A stretch of DNA of 7,191 bases from Bacillota bacterium. Its GTDB lineage: Bacteria; Bacillota; Clostridia; Peptostreptococcales; Anaerovoracaceae. Shown here in pieces: positions 1 through 5,102 of this stretch. Each line of letters begins with the position of its first letter. The first letter of the stretch is position 1. The translations under genes were made by a program, and so were the position numbers. Where the stretch lies: assembly GCA_017515765.1 (NCBI GenBank), contig JAFWFF010000215.1, forward strand, positions 1 to 7,191. The letters are read 5' to 3'. Under the pieces are notes generated by a model. The model saw only the letters and a program-made list of their open reading frames with translations. It was not told the origin of the DNA and searched no databases.

Positions 1-311
1 CACTCCTCCAGGGTCACGTTCCTGAAGGGAGTGATGGGCACCACGTCCGTCGCTCCCATTCTCGGGTGCTGGCCTTTATGCTTCCTCATATCGATAAGCT
101 CGATCGCCTTTCCGATGGACTCCACCATGGAATCCCTTATGGCCTCAGGCGTTCCTATGATGCTGGGGCTGAAGCGGTTGTAGGTCGCGTCGCCCTGCCA
201 GCTCACCATGAAGAGGTCATCTCTGTTCCTGAAGCAGTCCAGTATGGCTTCCACCGCGTCCATATCGGTATATGCGCTGTAATTGGGCGCGCAGAGCATC
301 ATCTTATCCAT
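1..311 (-). CDS. ftcD: Glutamate formimidoyltransferase-like protein, second tandem copy (partial, C-terminus beyond window)
   Basis: This is the first 103 codons of a single-domain formimidoyltransferase, cut by the window start. It begins with ATG at 309-311 and the peptide opens MDKMMLCAPNYSAY. It aligns without gaps to the complete gene just upstream, with 67 of 103 residues identical by my hand count. The N-terminal formiminotransferase hallmark (RKHKGQHPRMGATD, about residues 76-89) is intact, including His82, which lines up by number with the catalytic His82 of mammalian FTCD. The family moves a formimino group from formiminoglutamate to tetrahydrofolate in the cytoplasm. Only 17 nt separate this start from the stop of the upstream copy, and the purine-rich AGGAGAGAGG stretch (321-330) overlaps that stop, so the two genes are very likely co-transcribed and translationally coupled. 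Whether the C-terminal half is intact cannot be seen. The true substrate is uncertain, as for its neighbour. Confidence 0.88.
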   Translation of the reverse strand, partial: MDKMMLCAPNYSAYTDMDAVEAILDCFRNRDDLFMVSWQGDATYNRFSPSIIGTPEAIRDSMVESIGKAIELIDMRKHKGQHPRMGATDVVPITPFRNVTLEE

Positions 312-328
312 ATCTTCTTACCTCTCTC

Positions 329-1237
329 CTATTTGATCATATGCGACTCGAAGATGTGATCGACCGTGAAGTCCTCGCCGTTCAGATAGGTGAGGTTCAG
401 ATAGTCTCTCGCGATGGAGCATACGACCTCCATCGGTACCAGGCCCATGCTGCAGCTTCTCACGGTCACACCGTATTTGCCCGCGAGGGCTTTGACCGAC
501 TCGAGCACCTTGAACACCGAGGTCTTCCGAAAGTCGTTCAGATCCATCGAGACCTCAACGAGACCGGTGTCCTCGTGCTTTGCCGCGATCGCCATGACGT
601 CCCTGTAGCCACCGCTCGAATAGCGGATCTGGCGCGCGATGTCCTTCGCGATGTCGAGATCCGTGGAGTTCAGGAGAACGTCCAGCGGCACCATGAAGTC
701 CATAGCCGTGAGGAGCGTAGCTCCCGCGGTCGGATGCATCTCAGCCGGGCCGTAGTCGGGCTTCCAGAGCGGGTCTTTGATCTTCTCAGCGAGGCCTTCG
801 AACTCGCCCTTTCTGACCTCGCTGAGCTTTTCCCTGTGAGGTGCCGAAGCGCAGCTTCCGAACATGTATATCGGGAGATCAAAGCGCTCCGCGGCGATCC
901 TGCCGATCTCGTGCGCGACTTTCTGCGCCTCCTCCATAGTGCAGCCCTTATAGGGCGTCACAGGGATTATGTCGGTAGCTCCCATCCTGGGGTGCTGGCC
1001 CTTATGCTTGCGCATATCTATAAGTGCCACGCCCTTGCCTATGGCGTTGACCGTGGCGTCGATCACAGCCTCCGGCTCTCCCAGATAGCTCGGGCTGAAG
1101 CGGTTGTAGGTCTCGTCCCCCTGCCAGTTCACGAAGTACAGGTCGTCGCGCTTCCTGAAGCAGTCCAGGATCTCGTCGACGACTTCCCTGTTTTTGTACT
1201 CGCTGAAATTAGGCGCGAGAAGCATCATTTTTTCCAT
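329..1237 (-). CDS. ftcD: Glutamate formimidoyltransferase-like protein, first tandem copy (complete, 302 aa)
   Basis: Predicted cytoplasmic folate-dependent transferase: formiminoglutamate + tetrahydrofolate gives glutamate + 5-formiminotetrahydrofolate (EC 2.1.2.5 family). The N-terminal subdomain (about 1-179) carries APNFSEY near the start and RKHKGQHPRMGATD at 76-89, with His82 at the catalytic position of mammalian FTCD. RKGEFEGLAEKIKDPLWKPD (142-161) and HPTAGAT (168-174) match the family. The C-terminal subdomain runs from about 180 to 300 and includes VEVSMDLNDF and a GLVP motif (265-268). At 302 aa it is the usual length of the stand-alone bacterial enzyme; no cyclodeaminase domain is fused. 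The start is set by AAGGAG at 1244-1249, 6 nt before ATG. Some segments differ from the usual enzyme, for example YNRFSPSYLG (44-53) and PLDVLL (184-189), where I recall an AFN-type sequence, so the acceptor or donor may not be formiminoglutamate; formiminoglycine, as in purine fermentation, is one alternative. The family is certain, the substrate is not. Confidence 0.88.
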   Translation of the reverse strand: MEKMMLLAPNFSEYKNREVVDEILDCFRKRDDLYFVNWQGDETYNRFSPSYLGEPEAVIDATVNAIGKGVALIDMRKHKGQHPRMGATDIIPVTPYKGCTMEEAQKVAHEIGRIAAERFDLPIYMFGSCASAPHREKLSEVRKGEFEGLAEKIKDPLWKPDYGPAEMHPTAGATLLTAMDFMVPLDVLLNSTDLDIAKDIARQIRYSSGGYRDVMAIAAKHEDTGLVEVSMDLNDFRKTSVFKVLESVKALAGKYGVTVRSCSMGLVPMEVVCSIARDYLNLTYLNGEDFTVDHIFESHMIK

Positions 1238-1263
1238 CGTTCTCTCCTTTGATTCCGCATTAT

Positions 1264-1289
1264 AAAGGCTGCGGGCATCCGCAGCCTTT
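1264..1289. terminator. Hairpin between argH and the formimidoyltransferase gene; possible weak or bidirectional terminator
   Basis: A perfect 11 bp stem (AAAGGCTGCGG paired with CCGCAGCCTTT) closes a 4 nt loop, starting 5 nt after the argH stop. In the argH direction the stem is followed only by ATAAT, so the U-tract consists of the three U residues that end the stem and is poor. On the opposite strand five T residues follow (1287-1291), which is a better terminator. It may end argH transcription partially and let some transcription pass into the downstream formimidoyltransferases, or act mainly against antisense transcription or as a 3'-end stabiliser. Confidence 0.6.
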
Positions 1290-1294
1290 TTGAT

Positions 1295-2680
1295 CTACTT
1301 CGTTATGCTGTCGAGCCACTCCTTCGCGACCGCGATCTGGCGGCGCACCTCGGAAGGAGCTGTGCCTCCGAAGGATTTGCGCGCGTTCACGCAGGCCTCG
1401 ACGGAAATGTCGCCCATCTTCTCTCTGTTCATCCTGGGATCCACGGCCTTCATATCCGCGTCCGTCATATCCTCAAGGCGGATGCCTCCCTTGGACTCGC
1501 AGTAGTGGACCATCTCACCAACCAGCTCATGCGCTTCTCTGAAGGGCATTCCGGTAGTTACGAGATGCTCGGCGATATCGGTGGCGTTCAGGTAACCCTT
1601 CTCGAGCTGTGCTTCAAGGACGTCTCCCCTGAATCTCATGTTGAGGATGTGCTCCCTTAAGATCGCGATGCTGGCTTTCCACGTGTCTATGGCGTCAAAT
1701 GTCGCTTCCTTCTCCTCCTGGAAGTCCTTGTCAAAGGAAAGCGGAGTGCCCTTGTAGATAGTGAGGGCGGACATCAGGTCCCCGTAGACCCTGCCGGGCT
1801 TGCCGCGCAGGAGCTCGGCGATGTCCGGGTTCTTCTTCTGCGGCATGATGCTGCTGCCTGTGCAGAAGCTGTCGTCTATCCAGAGATAGCTGAACTCAGT
1901 GGAGCTGTACCATACGATCTCCTCGGACATGCGGGAGAGGTGCATCATGGACGTAGCGGCGGCTGAAAGGAAGTCGAGGATATAGTCTCTGTCGGCTACG
2001 GTGTCCATGGCGTTCTCGGTCGGCGCAGAGAATCCGAGCTCTTCGGTGGTCATAAAGCGGTCGATCGGAAGCGTGGTGCCGGCCAGTGCGCAGGAACCGA
2101 GAGGATTCTGGTTAAGGCGCTCACGGGCTGCCTGAAGTCTCTGGATGTCGCGCTTGAACATCTGGAAATACGCCATGAAATAGAAGCCTGCCGTGATCGG
2201 CTGGGCGTGCTGCATATGCGTGAATCCCGGCATCATGAGGTCAACGTATTCCTCAGCCTTGTCCGCCAGGACTTCCTCGAGCTTAGCTATCTCGGCGATA
2301 ACGTTATCGATCTCATGGCGCATATAGAGGCGCATGTCGACCTGGTTCTGGTCGTTTCTGCTTCTCGCGGTGTGGAGCTTTTTGCCGACGTCCCCGATCT
2401 CGGCGATCAGGCGGGACTCGACTCCCATATGGATGTCTTCATCCTCTACATTGAAGCCGGCCTCACCTGCAGCGATGCGCGCTCTGATGGTCTCGAGGCC
2501 TTTTATGATCTGGTCTCTTTCCTCAGGAGCGATGATCCCCTGCGCAGCCAGCATGCGTACGTGAGCAAGGCTTCCGTCGATATCCTCGTTGTACATCCTT
2601 TGGTCGTAAGCGATGGAAGCGTTGAATTCCTTCACTATATCGGCCATGTCTTTTTCAAATCTTCCGCCCCAAAGTGCCAT
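1295..2680 (-). CDS. argH: Argininosuccinate lyase
   Basis: Last step of arginine synthesis: argininosuccinate is split into arginine and fumarate in the cytoplasm; the enzyme is a homotetramer in the fumarase/aspartase superfamily. The 461 aa length is typical. Diagnostic features are WGGRF at 4-8, HTARSRNDQ at 103-111, PGFTHMQHAQP at 151-161 (catalytic Thr154-His155 region) and the superfamily signature GSSIMPQKKNPD at 275-286, in which Ser277 is the expected catalytic serine. The C-terminal domain with NATDIAEHLV and PFREAHELVG is present, so the gene looks intact. The start is fixed by AGGAGG at 2688-2693, 7 nt before ATG. Unlike the common argG-argH arrangement, the upstream neighbour here is an M20 hydrolase, and formimidoyltransferases follow after a hairpin. 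A promoter and an ARG-box-like site lie in the 62 nt upstream gap and the end of the previous gene, pointing to arginine control. Confidence 0.97.
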   Translation of the reverse strand: MALWGGRFEKDMADIVKEFNASIAYDQRMYNEDIDGSLAHVRMLAAQGIIAPEERDQIIKGLETIRARIAAGEAGFNVEDEDIHMGVESRLIAEIGDVGKKLHTARSRNDQNQVDMRLYMRHEIDNVIAEIAKLEEVLADKAEEYVDLMMPGFTHMQHAQPITAGFYFMAYFQMFKRDIQRLQAARERLNQNPLGSCALAGTTLPIDRFMTTEELGFSAPTENAMDTVADRDYILDFLSAAATSMMHLSRMSEEIVWYSSTEFSYLWIDDSFCTGSSIMPQKKNPDIAELLRGKPGRVYGDLMSALTIYKGTPLSFDKDFQEEKEATFDAIDTWKASIAILREHILNMRFRGDVLEAQLEKGYLNATDIAEHLVTTGMPFREAHELVGEMVHYCESKGGIRLEDMTDADMKAVDPRMNREKMGDISVEACVNARKSFGGTAPSEVRRQIAVAKEWLDSITK

Positions 2681-2728
2681 GATTGATCCTCCTGTGATAT
2701 GTTCGGTGCTAATAAATATAAACGGTAA

Positions 2729-2742
2729 TGATTAATTATACA
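2729..2742. promoter_or_regulatory. Candidate ARG box (ArgR operator) in front of argH
   Basis: The 14-mer TGATTAATTATACA fits the ArgR half-site pattern TGAAT-WWWW-ATTCA at 8 of the 10 fixed positions, and all four central positions are A/T. It overlaps the proposed argH -10 (2735-2740), exactly where a repressor would block RNA polymerase. Only one box was found; ArgR normally binds paired or partly degenerate boxes, and the local AT-richness raises the chance of a random match. Confidence 0.42.
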
Positions 2743-2762
2743 TCAACCGGCTTCATAATCAA
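2735..2762 (-). promoter_or_regulatory. Candidate sigma-A promoter for argH
   Basis: On the minus strand, TTGATT (2762-2757, 4 of 6 matches to TTGACA) is followed by a 16 nt spacer and a perfect TATAAT (2740-2735). Transcription would start near 2728, giving an untranslated leader of about 48 nt before the argH ATG. The -35 and most of the spacer lie inside the last codons and stop of the M20 gene. The perfect -10 and its overlap with an ARG-box-like sequence support the call; the -35 is only fair and the spacer slightly short. Confidence 0.5.
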
Positions 2763-3969
2763 GCCCCAGCGCGTAATAAATGCTGAGAGCGTAGATCTTT
2801 ATGATGTCGATGAAATCGTCTGCTTTGATATACTCCTCGTTCGTTCCGAGCAGCCTGTAGTCTCCCGGTCCCAGATTAGGCATGGTCATGCCTGTCTGGT
2901 ACACGACGTGCGAAGCGTCCGTCCCGCCTTCCGAGCCGTTCTGGATCATTTCCCTTCCGGTCACGGTCTTCAGGGCCTTCCTTATCACCCTGACGATCAA
3001 AGAATCCATCGGGTTGTCAACGGGCGGCCTGAAGTTGGTGCACTGCTCGTAGGTGCAGGAGAACTCCGGATCCTTCGCCTTTAAGTCGGCGAGGATCTCG
3101 TCGTATTCAGCCTTCACCTGCTCCAGCGTCTCGCTCGGAAGCATCCTTCGTGTGACGGTGAGTACGCATCTGTCGGGCACCGTATTGGTGGCCTCGCCGC
3201 CCTCGATCATCGCCACGCAGACCGTCGGCGGCGCGAGAAGCGGATGCGTTCTCACCTTTATCCGCTTGTCGTAGTCGTTGATCGCTTTGATCAGGTCAGC
3301 GGCCTTGTCGATGGCGTTGATGCCGAGATAGGGCCTCGCGTTGTAGGCTCCTTTGCCCTGGACGGTGAATTTCGCCCTGTATATGCCCTTTGTCGACATG
3401 CACATCTCTGTCATGTCGGTGGGCTCGCAGTTGATTCCGAAGTCATCATCCCGCTCTTTTTTGATATATCCTTCCTTGAGAAGCCACAGGACGCCGTCGT
3501 TTCCGCTCTTAAGCTCGTCGCAGACTCCGGTGAAGACGACCTTCCCTCTGAGAGGGATGCCGAGCTGATTCAGGATCAGCCCCGCGAAGAAGGAGCTGAA
3601 GGTCCCGCTCTTCATATCCACGGTCCCTCTTCCGTAGATCTTTCCGTCCTCATAATCCGCGCTGAACGGCGCGTGCTCCCATTCGGAGACGTCGCCTGGG
3701 GTTATCACGTCGAGGTGGCCGTTGAAATAGTAGGTCGGGCCCTCCTCCACGCCGCGGAGATATCCCAGAACATTGGGTCTGTCCGGGGCGGGTCCCACGA
3801 TCTCAACATCGGTATATCCGCGCTTCGCGAGTCCGTCGACAAGGGCGTTCGCGACGCCGAGCTCGTGCCCAGTAAGGCTCTCGCAGCGCACCAGCTCCCT
3901 GTAAAACTCTATCAGGTCATCCCTTTGGCTGTCGACCTGATCCATTATGCGTTTTTCTGTAGCGTCCAT
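2743..3969 (-). CDS. M20-family (ArgE/DapE-type) metallohydrolase with an altered second metal site
   Basis: A 408 aa M20 fold protein; the family removes N-acyl groups or cuts dipeptides in the cytoplasm using two bridged metal ions. Present: GHLDV (His85, Asp87), GRGTVDMKSG with the bridging Asp118, CEPT with Glu182, GGEATNTVPDR (257-267) and SEGGTDASH (346-354). Set against DapE/CPG2 as I know them, the usual catalytic Glu-Glu pair reads Asp151-Glu152-Leu153, the dimer-domain histidine in GKGAYNARP is Tyr209, and the last metal histidine before the NE pair is Leu374; no histidine at all occurs after His354. Metal-1 ligands therefore seem intact while metal-2 ligands are lost, so it may be a one-metal enzyme, act on an unusual substrate, or be inactive. 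ATG at 3969 is chosen because AGGAG (3980-3984) precedes it; an upstream in-frame ATG at 4047 lies within a terminator hairpin. Its specificity cannot be assigned; acetylornithine deacetylase or a dipeptidase are possibilities given argH and the peptide transporter nearby. Confidence 0.9.
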   Translation of the reverse strand: MDATEKRIMDQVDSQRDDLIEFYRELVRCESLTGHELGVANALVDGLAKRGYTDVEIVGPAPDRPNVLGYLRGVEEGPTYYFNGHLDVITPGDVSEWEHAPFSADYEDGKIYGRGTVDMKSGTFSSFFAGLILNQLGIPLRGKVVFTGVCDELKSGNDGVLWLLKEGYIKKERDDDFGINCEPTDMTEMCMSTKGIYRAKFTVQGKGAYNARPYLGINAIDKAADLIKAINDYDKRIKVRTHPLLAPPTVCVAMIEGGEATNTVPDRCVLTVTRRMLPSETLEQVKAEYDEILADLKAKDPEFSCTYEQCTNFRPPVDNPMDSLIVRVIRKALKTVTGREMIQNGSEGGTDASHVVYQTGMTMPNLGPGDYRLLGTNEEYIKADDFIDIIKIYALSIYYALGLDYEAG

Positions 3970-3979
3970 GTGATCTTTG

Positions 3980-3984
3980 CTCCT
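3980..3984 (-). promoter_or_regulatory. Ribosome binding site that sets the M20 gene start
   Basis: AGGAG on the minus strand, 10 nt before the ATG at 3969. It supports the 408 aa product over the 434 aa reading that would start at 4047. It lies 5 nt after the foot of a small hairpin (3990-4007). Confidence 0.7.
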
Positions 3985-3989
3985 GCTGT

Positions 3990-4007
3990 ACGCCCCGATT
4001 GGGGCGT
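3990..4007 (+). terminator. Small GC-rich hairpin with plus-strand T-tract (terminator-like, antisense to genes)
   Basis: Stem ACGCCCC paired with GGGGCGT (7 bp) around a GATT loop, followed on the plus strand by a run of T residues (4007-4011) and then CTTC. This is a compact Rho-independent terminator shape for plus-strand transcription, yet no plus-strand gene ends here. In the minus-strand transcript it would be a leader hairpin a few bases before the M20 ribosome binding site. Confidence 0.45.
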
Positions 4008-4025
4008 TTTTCTTCGTATCCGGGT

Positions 4026-4059
4026 AAAAAACAGGAAGCCGGCCCAAGACCGGCTTCCT
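4026..4059 (-). terminator. Rho-independent terminator of the dpp operon
   Basis: On the minus strand a 10 bp stem (AGGAAGCCGG, 4059-4050, paired with CCGGCTTCCT, 4042-4033) encloses a 7 nt loop and is followed by G and six T residues (4031-4026). It begins 32 nt after the dppF stop codon. This is the clearest terminator in the window and implies that the M20 gene needs its own promoter or read-through; no convincing -35/-10 pair was found between it and the M20 start. Confidence 0.85.
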
Positions 4060-4060
4060 T

Positions 4061-4103
4061 CTTCATTGGGTCAAAACTCGTTCTTCACTGGTCAAAACTC
4101 GTT
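4061..4103 (-). repeat. 21/22 bp tandem direct repeat spanning the dppF stop codon
   Basis: Two adjacent copies, 4083-4103 (21 bp) and 4061-4082 (22 bp), share the exact 14-mer GGTCAAAACTCGTT (plus strand, at 4090-4103 and 4069-4082) and most of the rest. In the coding direction each holds AAC GAG TTT TGA, so the last three codons and stop of dppF are duplicated. The second TGA (4071-4073) is in frame with the first, six codons later. It looks like a recent slippage or tandem duplication. Confidence 0.85.
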
Positions 4104-5102
4104 ATCAGCCTGAAGCTGGTCTTTAAGCTCTTCAGCTCTGATGCATGCGCAGAAGTGGCCCGGTGAGACCTCCCTGAGAGGAGGATCCGCCGCGAGGCAC
4201 TCTTCGGTGCAGTATTCGCACCTCGCTCCGAATCTGCATCCGGGTTTGACGTTGATCGGGCTCGAGACCTCGCCTTTGATCAGCTTGAACTCCATGTTCC
4301 TTCGCGTGATGTCCGGGCGCGGAATGGCCGCCAGAAGAACATCCGTATAAGGATGCATCGGGTTTTTGAACAGTTCCTCCGACTCGCAGAGCTCTACGCA
4401 CTGGCCGAGGTACATTACCATGATCTTGTCGGAGATGTGCTTTACTACCGACAGGTCGTGGGTAACGAACATATACGCCAGCTTCATGTCATCCTGCAGG
4501 TCCATAAGAAGGTTCAGGATCTGAGCCTGGATGGATACGTCCAGAGCGGATACCGGCTCGTCGCAGACGATGAACTTCGGATTGAGCGAGAGAGCTCTCG
4601 CTATTCCTATTCTCTGGCGTCTGCCGCCGTCCAGCTCGTGCGGATAAGAGTTCGCGTAACGTCTCGCGAGACCTACGCGGTCCATATACTTCGCGGCCTG
4701 GTCGTAAGTCTCGGCCTTGGTACGGTACATCTTGTGGATGATCATGTACTCGGCGATGACTTCGATGACCGATTTACGCGGGTCGATGCTGGAATACGGA
4801 TCCTGGAATATGATCTGCATGTCCTGGCGCATCGCGCGCATCTGGTTGGTCTTGTAGTCCGTGATATCCTTGCCTTCAAAATAGATCTTTCCGGCTGTCG
4901 GCTCGATCAGTTTCAGGATCGTGCGGCCGAGTGTGGACTTACCGCATCCGGACTCGCCTACCACGCCGATCGTCTCGCCGGGCCACAGTTCCATATTAAT
5001 GCCGTCGACGGCGTGAAGCAGGGCTCCGTTCTTCAGTTTGAAGTATTTCTGGAGGTCTACTGTCTTAAGCAGAGGTGCCTGTGTTCTGTCGATATCACTC
5101 AT
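4092..5102 (-). CDS. dppF: Dipeptide/oligopeptide ABC transporter ATP-binding protein, DppF/OppF type
   Basis: One of the two ATPases that power peptide import through the DppB-DppC channel; it sits on the cytoplasmic face of the membrane. In the 336 aa product are Walker A GESGCGKS (49-56), Q-loop Gln100, Walker B FIVCDE (177-182, catalytic Glu182), D-loop SALD and H-loop His215. The signature motif is unusual: LDGGRRQR at 157-164 in place of LSGGQRQR, so the ATP-contacting serine is Asp158. The C-terminal oligopeptide-transporter extension has a cysteine cluster (289, 295, 298, 302, then 318 and 320) of the kind linked to an iron-sulphur cluster in some homologues. The start at 5102 follows a perfect AAGGAGG (5111-5117); a TTG further upstream is unlikely. 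It overlaps the end of dppD by 8 nt, indicating translational coupling, and a terminator follows its stop. It could equally be named oppF; the substrate is not resolvable here. Confidence 0.93.
   Translation of the reverse strand: MSDIDRTQAPLLKTVDLQKYFKLKNGALLHAVDGINMELWPGETIGVVGESGCGKSTLGRTILKLIEPTAGKIYFEGKDITDYKTNQMRAMRQDMQIIFQDPYSSIDPRKSVIEVIAEYMIIHKMYRTKAETYDQAAKYMDRVGLARRYANSYPHELDGGRRQRIGIARALSLNPKFIVCDEPVSALDVSIQAQILNLLMDLQDDMKLAYMFVTHDLSVVKHISDKIMVMYLGQCVELCESEELFKNPMHPYTDVLLAAIPRPDITRRNMEFKLIKGEVSSPINVKPGCRFGARCEYCTEECLAADPPLREVSPGHFCACIRAEELKDQLQADNEF

Noticed and set aside
272..1252. Plus-strand open frame of about 326 codons
   Set aside because: It is antisense to the formimidoyltransferase gene, has no family resemblance, and lacks the strong ribosome binding site seen for the minus-strand genes.
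1259..1264. Minus-strand TATAAT just before the formimidoyltransferase gene
   Set aside because: No -35-like hexamer lies at 16-18 nt, that region is the hairpin stem, and the transcript would start almost on the ribosome binding site.
2743..3969. M20 protein as YgeY, the purine/selenium-linked hydrolase
   Set aside because: The formimidoyltransferase context made this tempting, but YgeY as I recall it keeps the dimer-domain and C-terminal histidines that this protein lacks, and no other gene of that cluster is in the window.
3970..4047. Longer N-terminus for the M20 protein from an ATG at 4047
   Set aside because: That ATG falls in the loop of the dpp terminator hairpin with no good ribosome binding site; the ATG at 3969 has AGGAG upstream and starts close to the conserved fold.
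4069..4074. Minus-strand TTGACC as a -35 for the M20 gene
   Set aside because: The sequence 17 nt downstream is GGTCTT, not a -10, and any transcript would pass directly through the terminator.
4071..4094. Selenocysteine or programmed read-through at the dppF TGA
   Set aside because: The downstream six codons are simply the duplicated end of the gene and no suitable selenocysteine hairpin was seen.
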